From the NCBI GenBank assembly GCA_965216955.1, contig CBDCGV010000002.1, positions 1 to 64,000 of the forward strand: a DNA stretch of 64,000 nt, written 5' to 3'. This DNA comes from CBDCGV01 sp965216955. Its GTDB lineage: Bacteria > Bacteroidota > Bacteroidia > Chitinophagales > JADIYW01. The position numbers and the translations under genes are program-made. Within the stretch, counting starts at the first letter, position 1, and each line of letters opens with the position of its first letter. The notes beneath the pieces were generated by a model. The model ran no database searches, was not told where the DNA came from, and was given only the letters and a program-made list of their open reading frames with translations. Positions 44,784 to 53,734 of the stretch are shown one piece after another.

Positions 44784-45776
44784 ATGAACACAATAGCATT
44801 AAATATGAATAATATGGCAACAACAGAAAGTAATTTTAAATGGAGAGCACTAATAGGATTAGTCTTTATCTATGTAGCAGTTTTTATGAACTGGAATTGG
44901 GTTTGGGGAATTTTATTTCTAATCTGGGTTTTGCCAGATCTTTTAACGGGATTAACTCATTTTATGGAGCCTGTTGAAAGAAGTAAGAATCCTTTTATGT
45001 ATTGGGCTATTATGGGAACTTGGATACTATTAAGTGTTTATTTAATTGCAACTCTGTTCTTTCCAAAATTAGATATGGGTTATACCAATAATCACGGCTT
45101 ATATAATAAATCAAAAGTGGAAGCTGTAGCAGAAGGCACCTACCAACCTGAAACAGGAAGTAAAGCTTTCTTTAATCCTTTAAATAGAGTAGACGAATCT
45201 AGCTCTGAGAAATCAACTGGAGTCGCAATAGAGGATGTATCAACAAAAAAATCTGTTATCAATGAACAAGTTTCTTCGAACCTTGAAAAAAATGTTGATC
45301 AAGAGGAGATTCCCAAAAGGCAGAAGATAGCTTACAAAACATATGATAGTCCAGCAATAAATATCGTTGGTATATCTACCCCTACAAGTTATGATACTTT
45401 CGAATCCGATCTAAGCCAATTGTGGGAATACTTTTTCAAAGAGGACATATCCCCCGCAATCCCAGACATTACTGATGATAAGTTATATGTAGTCTATTCT
45501 GATTATAATAATAACGGAGAATTTAAAGCCACCATTGGTTATAAAACAAAGACCTTAAACAATATATATGAAGGTCTTACAGGGATTACCATACCTGCAA
45601 GTAGTTTTGCTGTTTTTGAAATAGAGGGCAACCCTGAAAAGGGAATTCCGGATATGTGGGAAAAGATATTTAATTCCAATGTAAATAGAGCTGACACCTA
45701 TGATTTAGAGGTATACCAGATAAATTCTACTACTTATGAAACGGAAAGTGCTTCCATATGGTGCGCACTTAAATAA
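44784..45776 (+). CDS. Membrane protein with GyrI-like effector-binding domain
   Basis: With the ATG at 44784 the product is 330 residues. Membrane segments are at about 22-52 and 71-93 and are rich in Trp. A Ser/Lys-rich linker follows, then a GyrI-like domain (about 190-330) with SPAINIVGISTPTSYDTFESDL, LYVVYSDYNNNGEFKATIGYKT and a SSFAVFEIEGNP segment. GyrI-like domains bind small hydrophobic effectors in SbmC and AraC-type regulators. A membrane-tethered version is unusual. The frame opens at 44760, but the likely transcript starts after it. Predicted target of the upstream regulator. Confidence 0.75.
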   Translation: MNTIALNMNNMATTESNFKWRALIGLVFIYVAVFMNWNWVWGILFLIWVLPDLLTGLTHFMEPVERSKNPFMYWAIMGTWILLSVYLIATLFFPKLDMGYTNNHGLYNKSKVEAVAEGTYQPETGSKAFFNPLNRVDESSSEKSTGVAIEDVSTKKSVINEQVSSNLEKNVDQEEIPKRQKIAYKTYDSPAINIVGISTPTSYDTFESDLSQLWEYFFKEDISPAIPDITDDKLYVVYSDYNNNGEFKATIGYKTKTLNNIYEGLTGITIPASSFAVFEIEGNPEKGIPDMWEKIFNSNVNRADTYDLEVYQINSTTYETESASIWCALK

Positions 45777-45843
45777 ACTAATAACTTCAGGATAAATAGC
45801 ATTCTTACATTTGCTTTAGCCTATTTTTTCTAATAAATAGAAT

Positions 45844-46767
45844 ATGAAGAATCTTCATCTAATCACACTATGCCTTTTAATAAGTATAAAAATAAGTACA
45901 GGACAAGAGTTCATTAATAATGACTTATTTCGAATCAGTTATGAACATGGCTTTTATTCTAAAGCTAAGAACTATGACTACAATTTGTCAAAAAAACATT
46001 TTTATGCTGACTTTTCTATTCCTTTTAATCTAAAAACTGATCACGATCACCTGTACTTAATAGGAGGATACTCATTTAATCAATTGAATAATGATTTTTA
46101 TCAAAACGACAAGCTAAACTTACATACAATAAGCTTAGCCTTAGGCTGGTATAAAAGCTATAAAAATCCTTTTTGGGCTCATTACCTCGAATTTTCTATA
46201 GGGCTTGGATCTGATTTAAAATCTTTTACTAAAAATCATGGGCTAATTGATTTAACCACCGTTTTCTATTACGGAAAATCAGATAAATTTATTTTTCACT
46301 TTGGCCTAAATTATAATACTGGAACTTATGGGCATTGGATTTCCCCATTAATGGGTTTCAACAGTAATTTAAAAAATGGAGTATTTATTTCTTTAGACAT
46401 ATTTAATGAATTCTATTTTGAATATCATCCTATTAATAACTTCTCTTTGGGTGTAGAGCTATACTCTAATCCCTTTAGTTTTGGAATCACAAACTATTTC
46501 GAGTATGAAAACAGTGCACTATATTCTTATGGAGAAAAATATTTAGATATTCCATATAAAGCAAATCTATTCGTAAATTTTCATATCAATGATAAGTGGA
46601 TAATTTTTGTAAAGCCTGGAATAGATATAAATAACCAATATTATCATTATGACCAGTTTAATACTATTATTAATGAAAGTGCTTATAACGATAAAACAAC
46701 CGTTCCGATCTCTTTGGAGGTGGGTCTTAGATTAAAAGGAGATGTTATTCGATCTATTAAATTTTAG
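45844..46767 (+). CDS. Predicted outer-membrane beta-barrel protein
   Basis: The 307-residue protein begins with a signal peptide (about 1-20, ending ISTGQEF) and is rich in aromatic-flanked beta-strands, such as YLIGGYSFNQL and FHFGLNYNTGTYGHWI. No enzymatic motif is seen. It starts 67 bases after the GyrI-like gene with no FNR-type site between them, so it may be cotranscribed with that gene. It could serve as a channel for the substrate of the following Rieske system, which is speculation. Confidence 0.68.
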   Translation: MKNLHLITLCLLISIKISTGQEFINNDLFRISYEHGFYSKAKNYDYNLSKKHFYADFSIPFNLKTDHDHLYLIGGYSFNQLNNDFYQNDKLNLHTISLALGWYKSYKNPFWAHYLEFSIGLGSDLKSFTKNHGLIDLTTVFYYGKSDKFIFHFGLNYNTGTYGHWISPLMGFNSNLKNGVFISLDIFNEFYFEYHPINNFSLGVELYSNPFSFGITNYFEYENSALYSYGEKYLDIPYKANLFVNFHINDKWIIFVKPGIDINNQYYHYDQFNTIINESAYNDKTTVPISLEVGLRLKGDVIRSIKF

Positions 46768-46792
46768 TGTTTAAATTTTATGAATATCCATT

Positions 46793-46806
46793 TTGATTTA
46801 CATCAA
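46793..46806. promoter_or_regulatory. FNR-type operator upstream of the Rieske operon
   Basis: TTGATttacATCAA is the second FNR-type box. It shares TTTTGATYTACATCAAA with the first. Its centre lies 29.5 bases before TATTCTTG (46829-46836), the same distance as at the first promoter, which is unlikely by chance. Confidence 0.65.
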
Positions 46807-46828
46807 AATATTAGCAAAAAAAATACTG

Positions 46829-46836
46829 TATTCTTG
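46829..46836 (+). promoter_or_regulatory. -7 promoter element of the Rieske operon
   Basis: TATTCTTG matches seven of eight positions of TAnnTTTG. The predicted transcript would start near 46841, about 20 bases before the ATG at 46860. Confidence 0.5.
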
Positions 46837-46859
46837 GCTTAGAAATTAAATTAATTGCA

Positions 46860-48005
46860 ATGATAAATTTACCAATAGAAGCCTATACTTCTCAAGAGTG
46901 GTTTGATAAAGAAATGAAATTAATTTTCGAAAAAACCTGGCAATATGCAGGTTTTGTTGAAGATATTAAGGATCCTGGTGATTTTATCACGACACAATGT
47001 GGTAATACAAATATTTTGATTGTAAAAGGACGTGATCAACGATTACGAGCATTCCATAATATGTGTCGTCACAGAGGAACTCAGCTTTTAAGGGCTGTGG
47101 GTAAAAAACAAAAAGCAATCACATGCCCATATCATGACTGGACGTACAGTTTAAATGGGGAGTTGATTAATATTCCAGAAAAGGAAGAGCAATTTCCCAA
47201 TGTAGATATGTGTAAGCTTAGTTTGCACAATGCCTCAGTAGATATTTGGCGTGGAATGATATTTGTTCACCCAGATCCAGATACTCAACCTATTACAAAA
47301 TACTTTGAAGGTGTTGAAGAACATTTAGGGCCTCACAAACCAACAGAGTTAATTGAATATGAAGATTCCACTTATGAAAAGATAATAAATGCTAATTGGA
47401 AAATTGTCGCAGAAAACTACATTGATGTTTATCATTTAGCACATCTACATTCTGAAACTTTAAACATGTATGATCATGCCAAGGCAGAATTTAGCTTTGT
47501 GGGACCACACTATGTTTTTTGGGAGCCTGCCGTTACAAAATATAAGGAGAACATTGACAAGTTAACTCCTTTCAAGTTAATTCCAGGTATGGAAGGGGAT
47601 TTATTGGGAGCTTTTGTACCTTGGTTATTCCCCAATATAGGATTGAGTGAAAGTGAAAGTTCGTGGTCTGCCTTTCATGCAATACCATTGGCTCCAGACA
47701 AAACCAAAGTGATTGTTAGGTCAAAATTAGCTCAAATGACTGACTGGGAGTACTATAAACAGTCTGCTAAATCATACTTAAGTTGGCACGGTATTATGGG
47801 TGGTAAAACTAAATATGGTAATTACGATGAAAATGACCCTATGTCTACGGGCGATTTTATGGCTGAAGACGTTTATGCATGTGAACAACAACAGGCATCA
47901 CTAAAAAATCCAAAATTTTCTATTGGAGCAACAGCTCAAAAAACAGAAAGTACAGTTCGAGACTTTCAAAAAGTTGTTGCTGAATTTATGAATTATAAAA
48001 AATAG
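46860..48005 (+). CDS. Rieske-type non-heme iron oxygenase, alpha subunit
   Basis: Terminal oxygenase that hydroxylates or demethylates a small molecule with O2. The 381-residue protein has the Rieske [2Fe-2S] ligands C69-x-H71 and C89-x2-H92 (CRHRG and CPYHDW). The mononuclear iron site is suggested by D189-x2-H192-x4-H197 in AENYIDVYHLAHLH, with a later Asp near 337. The family resembles the glycine betaine or carnitine oxygenases more than aromatic dioxygenases, but the substrate is unknown. It is paired with the reductase 7 bases downstream and has an FNR-type box upstream. Confidence 0.9.
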   Translation: MINLPIEAYTSQEWFDKEMKLIFEKTWQYAGFVEDIKDPGDFITTQCGNTNILIVKGRDQRLRAFHNMCRHRGTQLLRAVGKKQKAITCPYHDWTYSLNGELINIPEKEEQFPNVDMCKLSLHNASVDIWRGMIFVHPDPDTQPITKYFEGVEEHLGPHKPTELIEYEDSTYEKIINANWKIVAENYIDVYHLAHLHSETLNMYDHAKAEFSFVGPHYVFWEPAVTKYKENIDKLTPFKLIPGMEGDLLGAFVPWLFPNIGLSESESSWSAFHAIPLAPDKTKVIVRSKLAQMTDWEYYKQSAKSYLSWHGIMGGKTKYGNYDENDPMSTGDFMAEDVYACEQQQASLKNPKFSIGATAQKTESTVRDFQKVVAEFMNYKK

Positions 48006-48012
48006 GAAGATC

Positions 48013-49074
48013 ATGAAATTTCATCCACTTAAAGTTGTAGAATTAAAGAAACCCATAGACGATGCAACTACCATTCAATTTGAAATAAATGAGTCCTTAT
48101 ATAGTTCCTTTTCTTTTTACCCGGGACAACATTTAATCATAAAGTTTATTGTTGAGGGAAAAGAAGTTCGCCGGAGTTATTCATTGAATAGCTGCCCATA
48201 CATAGATGAGCCATTAGAAGTAACTGTAAAAAAAGTAAAAGACGGCTTGGTATCAAATTATGTAAATAGTCAACTTAAAGTTGGGGATGTACTTGATGTT
48301 ATGGTACCACAAGGAAGGTTCTATGCAAATATGCATAAAGACAATTACAAAACATATTATCTCTTCGCTGCTGGTAGTGGTGTAACTCCCATTTTCTCAA
48401 TTTTAAAATCCGCATTATATGAGGAGCTCAATAGCGTAGTTCACTTTTTTTATGGGAATAAAGATCAGAACAGCATTCTTTTCAAAGAAGAATTAGATAA
48501 TCTTCAACAAGAATTTTCAGAACGCTTAAATGTTATTCATACGCTAAGTCATTCAAAATCATCTTGGACAACCTGGAAGCCTTGGAAGGGCAGAAAGGGA
48601 AGAATTGACCCAAAGGATGTTGAGTGGTTTATTGAAGCCTTCCCTCCCATCGCCCAAACTACAGAATATTATGTATGTGGTCCAGGTGCTATGAATGTAA
48701 GTGTAAGAGATACCCTAACTGGTTTAGGTATTCCCAATGATTTAGTGCACATTGAACAATTTGGTGGAGATATTGCCACAAACAAGGACTTAGTAGGTTA
48801 TAACAATGCCAAACTAACTGTCCTACTGTCTGGAGAAAAAGTTACTACTAATATTCCCTCCGGAAAAACCATATTACAAGTTTTAAAAGAAGAAAAGATT
48901 GAACCTCCTTACTCATGTGAATCAGGTGTATGTGGCACCTGTATTGCGAAAGTCAAAAAAGGAGAAGTAAAAATGAAGGCTTGTATGGCACTGGAAGACA
49001 AAGAAATTAGTCAAGGTTATATTTTGACTTGTCAAGGTATTCCAATAAGTGAAGAGGTAGAAATTGAGTATTAA
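48013..49074 (+). CDS. Flavin and [2Fe-2S] reductase partner of the Rieske oxygenase
   Basis: The 353-residue electron-transfer component has an FAD domain (RSYSLNSCP, near residue 55), an NAD(P) domain (AAGSGVTPIFSILKSA and YVCGPGAMN) and a C-terminal plant-type ferredoxin. The ferredoxin cysteines lie in PYSCESGVCGTCIAKV and the later LTCQ. The order matches PaaE/GbcB-type reductases. It is only 7 bases after the oxygenase and surely supplies it with electrons. Confidence 0.92.
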   Translation: MKFHPLKVVELKKPIDDATTIQFEINESLYSSFSFYPGQHLIIKFIVEGKEVRRSYSLNSCPYIDEPLEVTVKKVKDGLVSNYVNSQLKVGDVLDVMVPQGRFYANMHKDNYKTYYLFAAGSGVTPIFSILKSALYEELNSVVHFFYGNKDQNSILFKEELDNLQQEFSERLNVIHTLSHSKSSWTTWKPWKGRKGRIDPKDVEWFIEAFPPIAQTTEYYVCGPGAMNVSVRDTLTGLGIPNDLVHIEQFGGDIATNKDLVGYNNAKLTVLLSGEKVTTNIPSGKTILQVLKEEKIEPPYSCESGVCGTCIAKVKKGEVKMKACMALEDKEISQGYILTCQGIPISEEVEIEY

Positions 49075-49117
49075 TTAACTCAACTATGAGTGATTAAAAT
49101 ATATAAGGGAAAACAAA

Positions 49118-50440
49118 TCAATTAAAAATAGCAACACTGATACCATCAGACTTTGAAGGCCAATTTTTAACATTAAGCGTTCGCCCATTTAACTCGTACT
49201 TTATAGTTTGCTGACTAATCGTAGGAAAATAGAAATCTACCGCATCCACTACTGTTTGCCCTCCTAAAAAATTAAGCCCTTTTATGTCACTAGAATCATT
49301 CCGATTACCATCATATAAAAATAAAGCAATAATATCTCTTTCAATAGGTGTTAATACTGGCGTCGAAACGATCTTATTATCAATTTTCAATACATCTCTA
49401 CCATTGACAACAGATTGACTCGTATTAAAATAAATGCTTACCCCTTGATCATCCTTTCCGGGGATTTCTGAAACAATCAAGCTTCCTAGGCTAACCTTAG
49501 GAGGAAAAGTTCTCAAATAGATTAGCTCATTATCATATTCTAACGACTCCCTATAATAGTGTATAGGACGATCTCCTGATTTCCCAGTATAAACTAGAAA
49601 CTCGTAATGACTACTGGCAGACAATTCTACTGGTCCCCAAAATCCAGCTTCTCTTGCCTTTAATTGGTAGATAGCATCTCCTATTCTAAGACCATTACTT
49701 TCATTTACCTCATAGATTTTTATCAAAGCTCCTTTCATAGGAATATTTTCTACAAAAGAAACCGCTTTTCCACTTATAATCACTCCACCTTCTTTCTGTA
49801 AAGGTTCTTCAACAGAGGGTTCCTTTCCTAAAAAAAACTTGTAGATTTCTTTAAAACTATTGGTGTTCGTTGCAACTTCAAAATGGTCTAAATCAGAAAA
49901 AACAACATTTGTAGCACCCGGCATATCATTTCCTGGGACAATATAATCTGATTCTGACCAAATATTTAAAGTGGGTATTGCTCCCCCCTTTCCTGCAGGT
50001 CTATTATATTTAAATCCTGCTATATGAACGTATCCTTTAACTATATCCGAAAGACTGGTAGCTAAAAGTGTTTCGTAACATAATCTAGTTCCTAAAGAAT
50101 GGCCAATTAGATACACCTTTTCACTTCCTGTGGATTCAATCACATCCTCCACAAAATTTTTAAGTGCTAAGCGATTATTGTCTAACCCCACCGTATTCCA
50201 ATCAAAAACATATAAATTTTGTGCGCAATAACCATTAGCCCTAAACCTAGCAAAAAGCTTATCATAAGTATCTCCTGATGCTAAATACCCATGTACGGCA
50301 ACTATGGGCACCTCACTTTGATTACAATTAGAAATACTTGAATTGGAATCTTTTGTACAAGAGACTATAAAAAAGGTACTTAGAATTATAAAGAGTAAAA
50401 GTTCCCTTGTTTTAAAGCTTCGCCTATCCTCCAAAATCAT
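49118..50440 (-). CDS. Lipoprotein with alpha/beta-hydrolase domain and beta-rich C-terminus
   Basis: The start at 50440 gives MILEDRRSFKTRELLLFIILSTFF and a lipobox ending IVSC, hence a lipoprotein of 440 residues. The N-terminal half is a hydrolase with HGYLASGDTYDKL and the nucleophile elbow IGHSLGTRLCYE. Asp and His candidates lie in SESDYIVPG and DLDHFEV. The C-terminal half has beta-sandwich-like segments starting VIISGKAVSF. Substrate is unknown, with a polyester or lipid possible. The start overlaps the nqrF end by 17 bases, so it is likely cotranscribed with nqr. Confidence 0.8.
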   Translation of the reverse strand: MILEDRRSFKTRELLLFIILSTFFIVSCTKDSNSSISNCNQSEVPIVAVHGYLASGDTYDKLFARFRANGYCAQNLYVFDWNTVGLDNNRLALKNFVEDVIESTGSEKVYLIGHSLGTRLCYETLLATSLSDIVKGYVHIAGFKYNRPAGKGGAIPTLNIWSESDYIVPGNDMPGATNVVFSDLDHFEVATNTNSFKEIYKFFLGKEPSVEEPLQKEGGVIISGKAVSFVENIPMKGALIKIYEVNESNGLRIGDAIYQLKAREAGFWGPVELSASSHYEFLVYTGKSGDRPIHYYRESLEYDNELIYLRTFPPKVSLGSLIVSEIPGKDDQGVSIYFNTSQSVVNGRDVLKIDNKIVSTPVLTPIERDIIALFLYDGNRNDSSDIKGLNFLGGQTVVDAVDFYFPTISQQTIKYELNGRTLNVKNWPSKSDGISVAIFN

Positions 50441-51728
50441 CAAAGGACACATTTTCCTCAGGAATACCCCAATCGTCTGCCATTTTAATAACGCATTGGT
50501 TCATAATTGGAGGTCCACAGAAATATAATTCAACATCTTCTGGAGCAGGATGTTTACTAAGATATTCATCAATAACTACTTGATGTACATATCCCTTAAA
50601 TCCATCATTTTCTGGATCATCTAAATCTTTTTTAAGGGTCCAATTATCTTCTGGTAAAGGGTTATCTAAAGCCACTGCAAATCTAAAATTTGGAAATTGT
50701 TTCTCAATTTCTCTAAATTCTTCTACATAAAAGAGTTCTTGTTTTGTTCTTCCTCCGTAAAAGAAAGTCACTTTTCTACCTGTTTTTAAAGTATGAAAAA
50801 GATGATACAAATGAGACCTCATAGGTGCCATTCCTGCTCCTCCACCTATATACAACATTTCAGCTTCCGTTTCTTTGATGAAGAATTCTCCATAGGGACC
50901 GGATATAGTAACTTTATCACCAGGTTTTCTACTAAACACATAAGATGAGCAAATACCAGGATTCACATCCATCCATTTATTTAATTTCCTATCCCATGGC
51001 GGAGTCGCTATACGAATAGTCAATGACACAATATTTCCTTCGGCCGGATGATTAGACATTGAATATGCTCTAAAAATTTCTTCATCATTCACCATCTTTA
51101 AGTCCCACATTTGAAACTTATCCCAATCTTTTTGAAATTTATCTAAAGTATCATGGTACTTTGGGTGAGCAGAAATATCCATGTCTTTAAAATTGACTTC
51201 ACATTCTGGAACATCAATTTGAATATATCCTCCTGCCTCAAATTCTAAGGTCTCCCCTTCAGGAAGTTTAACGATAAACTCTTTAATAAATGTTGCTACA
51301 TTGTAGTTTGAGATAACTTCACATTCCCATTTTTTAATACCAAAAATTTCTTCTGGTATTTGCACTTTCATGTCATTCTTTACTTTTACCTGACAAGCCA
51401 ACCGCCAATTTTCTTTGGCCTCTTTTCGAGTGAGGTGGTTCATTTCTGTTGGTAAAACATCCCCGCCTCCCTCTGTGATTTGACATAAACACATGGCGCA
51501 TGTTCCACCGCCACCACATGCAGACGGCAAGAAAATATTTTCATTAGATAATGCCGTAAGTAAAGTATTACCAGGCTTCATCACTCTTGGGTTTTCCTCA
51601 TCTCCATTAAGGATAATCTGCACATCTCCTGATGGTACCAACTTAGCTTTAGCAAACATCAAAATAGATGTCAAAAACAAAATGATTAATAAAAAAGCTA
51701 TCGACGCTGCAATAATTACACTTGCCAT
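50424..51728 (-). CDS. nqrF: Na+-translocating NADH:quinone reductase subunit F
   Basis: Entry subunit of Na+-NQR, oxidising NADH with FAD and passing electrons through a [2Fe-2S] cluster. The 434-residue protein has an N-terminal membrane helix (about 5-26), cluster cysteines in SACGGGGTCAMCLCQ and the later LACQV, the FAD motif RAYSMSNHP, and the NADH motif IGGGAGMAPMRSHL. The C-terminus reads FDDFGG as in other NqrF proteins. It follows nqrE by 18 bases. Confidence 0.97.
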   Translation of the reverse strand: MASVIIAASIAFLLIILFLTSILMFAKAKLVPSGDVQIILNGDEENPRVMKPGNTLLTALSNENIFLPSACGGGGTCAMCLCQITEGGGDVLPTEMNHLTRKEAKENWRLACQVKVKNDMKVQIPEEIFGIKKWECEVISNYNVATFIKEFIVKLPEGETLEFEAGGYIQIDVPECEVNFKDMDISAHPKYHDTLDKFQKDWDKFQMWDLKMVNDEEIFRAYSMSNHPAEGNIVSLTIRIATPPWDRKLNKWMDVNPGICSSYVFSRKPGDKVTISGPYGEFFIKETEAEMLYIGGGAGMAPMRSHLYHLFHTLKTGRKVTFFYGGRTKQELFYVEEFREIEKQFPNFRFAVALDNPLPEDNWTLKKDLDDPENDGFKGYVHQVVIDEYLSKHPAPEDVELYFCGPPIMNQCVIKMADDWGIPEENVSFDDFGG

Positions 51729-51746
51729 GCTATTCTTTTCTTTAAA

Positions 51747-52337
51747 TTATAGTTTTATTCCTACTAAACTCATAAATGCCAATCCCATCAAACCCGTCAT
51801 TATAAAAGCCATCCCTAACCCTCTCACTGCAGGAGGAACATTGGAATACCTTAATTTTTCTCTGATAGCTGCTAAAGCTATTATGGCCAGAAAAAAACCA
51901 AAACCTGCACCAATACCAAATACCGTTGATTCAGCCAAGTTATACTCATTGGTAACCATAAACAACGACCCCCCAAGAATGGCGCAATTTACAGTGATTA
52001 AAGGCAAGAAAATTCCCAATGAATTATAAAGTGTTGGAAAAAATCGCTCCACAATCATTTCTACCAATTGAACCATAGAGGCAATTACAGCTATAAATAC
52101 AATCAAGTTTAGAAAAGTCAGGTCAACTCCAAAAACTCCATCCGGACTTAAAAGCTTATATTGAATTAAGTTATTTACAGGCACCGTTATTGCTAAAACA
52201 AAAATTACAGCCAATCCCAAACCAAAAGCAGTTTGAACAGTTTTAGAAACCGCCAAATACGAACACATTCCAAGAAAATAGGCCAAAACCATATTTTCTA
52301 TAAAAGCAGACTTAATAAATATATTTACGTATTCCAT
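51747..52337 (-). CDS. nqrE: Na+-translocating NADH:quinone reductase subunit E
   Basis: Membrane subunit of Na+-NQR, 196 residues with about six helices. The opening MEYVNIFIKSAFIENMVLAYFLGMCSY and the internal NLIVFIAVIASMVQLVEM and VNCAILGGSLF (with a conserved Cys) fit the family. In this complex the Cys residues of NqrD and NqrE hold a transmembrane iron centre. Spacing to nqrD is 10 bases. Confidence 0.97.
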   Translation of the reverse strand: MEYVNIFIKSAFIENMVLAYFLGMCSYLAVSKTVQTAFGLGLAVIFVLAITVPVNNLIQYKLLSPDGVFGVDLTFLNLIVFIAVIASMVQLVEMIVERFFPTLYNSLGIFLPLITVNCAILGGSLFMVTNEYNLAESTVFGIGAGFGFFLAIIALAAIREKLRYSNVPPAVRGLGMAFIMTGLMGLAFMSLVGIKL

Positions 52338-52347
52338 TCTTCTTTAT

Positions 52348-53013
52348 TTAAGATGCGTCTACCAATTCTTTATTCATTGAACGATGAACCCATATAATAA
52401 TTCCAATAATAAACATTGCGGAACCCGGCATTACTAATAAACCATTAGGCACATACCATCCTCCTTCTGAAACTGTTTTAAATATGGTGTACCCTAACAA
52501 TTTTCCCGTTCCAAATAACTCTCTTATAAAAGCAACCATAATTAATATTGCACCATATCCCAATCCATTTCCAATACCATCCAAAAATGACTTCCATACA
52601 TTATTGGCCATGGCAAAAGCCTCTAAACGTCCCATTACTATGCAATTGGTAATGATTAAACCGATATACACAGAAAGTTCTACATACATATTATAGCTAT
52701 ATGCATTTAACACTTCTCTTACTAAAGTAACCAAAGAAGCGATTACTACTAGCTGAACAATCATTCTTATTTGTGGTGGAATGGCTTTTCGCAATGCAGA
52801 AATAGTAACATTTGCAAGCGCACAAACTGCAACTACAGCAATAGACATTACAATGGCTTTTTCCAATTTTGAAGTAACTGCTAATGCTGAGCAAATACCC
52901 AATACCTGAATGGTAATTGGATTACTATCTGCCAAAGGATCTTTCAACAACTTCCGATTGTTCTTTGAAAACAATCCTTCTTTCTTTTTTTGTTTTACGG
53001 CAACTTCACTCAT
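52348..53013 (-). CDS. nqrD: Na+-translocating NADH:quinone reductase subunit D
   Basis: Homologue of NqrE, 221 residues and about six helices. The segments QVLGICSALAVTSKLEKA and GLIITNCIVMGRLEAFA contain the Cys residues that coordinate the membrane iron centre together with NqrE. The N-terminal cytosolic tail (about 1-25) is Lys-rich. It is 4 bases after nqrC and 10 bases before nqrE. Confidence 0.97.
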   Translation of the reverse strand: MSEVAVKQKKKEGLFSKNNRKLLKDPLADSNPITIQVLGICSALAVTSKLEKAIVMSIAVVAVCALANVTISALRKAIPPQIRMIVQLVVIASLVTLVREVLNAYSYNMYVELSVYIGLIITNCIVMGRLEAFAMANNVWKSFLDGIGNGLGYGAILIMVAFIRELFGTGKLLGYTIFKTVSEGGWYVPNGLLVMPGSAMFIIGIIIWVHRSMNKELVDAS

Positions 53014-53017
53014 GCCC

Positions 53018-53734
53018 TTAATTTTTCAATGTATTTAAATACGGTATATAACTTTTAATATCTTCAAACAACATCACTGTAACTCCATCACCGGTAATAG
53101 TAGCACCTGCTATGGCATCTACTTGGTGATCAGGGTCATTTATAGGTCCTTTCTTTACTGTTACAGACTTATATTCCCCTGATTTATCATATAATTTTTT
53201 CCCTTCAAACTGTTTTATCCAGCCTTTGTTGTCTTTTATTTCAGCTCCCAATCCGGGAGTTTCTGCAGCATGACCAAAAGCGGTTCCTGAAATAGTATTT
53301 AAATCATCTTCGACCGCAACATAACCCCATATGGCATCCCAAAGTCCTAAACCTCTTACTGGAAAAATGTATTTTTTATCTTCTCCATTTTCATAAACGA
53401 ATAATGGAAATACTCTATCGTCTTTAGCCTTTTTATCCTCTTTAGCAATATCTACTTCAAATGGCTGACCATCTATCTCCACTTTTTCCCCAGCACTATT
53501 AACCACCAACTGGCTAATGAAGTCTGAAAATGCTGCTTCTGCCGCATCATCATCCAACAATTTTAAATCTTCTGCATTCATAACAGAACTTAAAATTTCT
53601 CGCTTTTTATAAACCGCTGCATTTTTTTCTTTCAACGGTCTTAAACCTTCCGAAATACTTGCCAAAGTCACCGCTACAATTAGAGTAACTAAAGTGGCAA
53701 AACCAAAGACATATATATTTGAATTCTTATCCAC
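53018..53734 (-). CDS. nqrC: Na+-translocating NADH:quinone reductase subunit C
   Basis: Periplasmic subunit with a covalently bound FMN. The 238-residue protein has one membrane helix (about 7-27). The FMN attachment motif near the C-terminus reads DAIAGATITGDGV, in which the last Thr of the SGATxT-type motif carries FMN. The start overlaps the nqrB stop by eight bases. Confidence 0.97.
   Translation of the reverse strand: MDKNSNIYVFGFATLVTLIVAVTLASISEGLRPLKEKNAAVYKKREILSSVMNAEDLKLLDDDAAEAAFSDFISQLVVNSAGEKVEIDGQPFEVDIAKEDKKAKDDRVFPLFVYENGEDKKYIFPVRGLGLWDAIWGYVAVEDDLNTISGTAFGHAAETPGLGAEIKDNKGWIKQFEGKKLYDKSGEYKSVTVKKGPINDPDHQVDAIAGATITGDGVTVMLFEDIKSYIPYLNTLKN

Noticed and set aside
49075..49117. 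ACTCA-acta-TGAGT between the reductase and the lipoprotein gene
   Set aside because: A 5-bp stem is too short to support termination.
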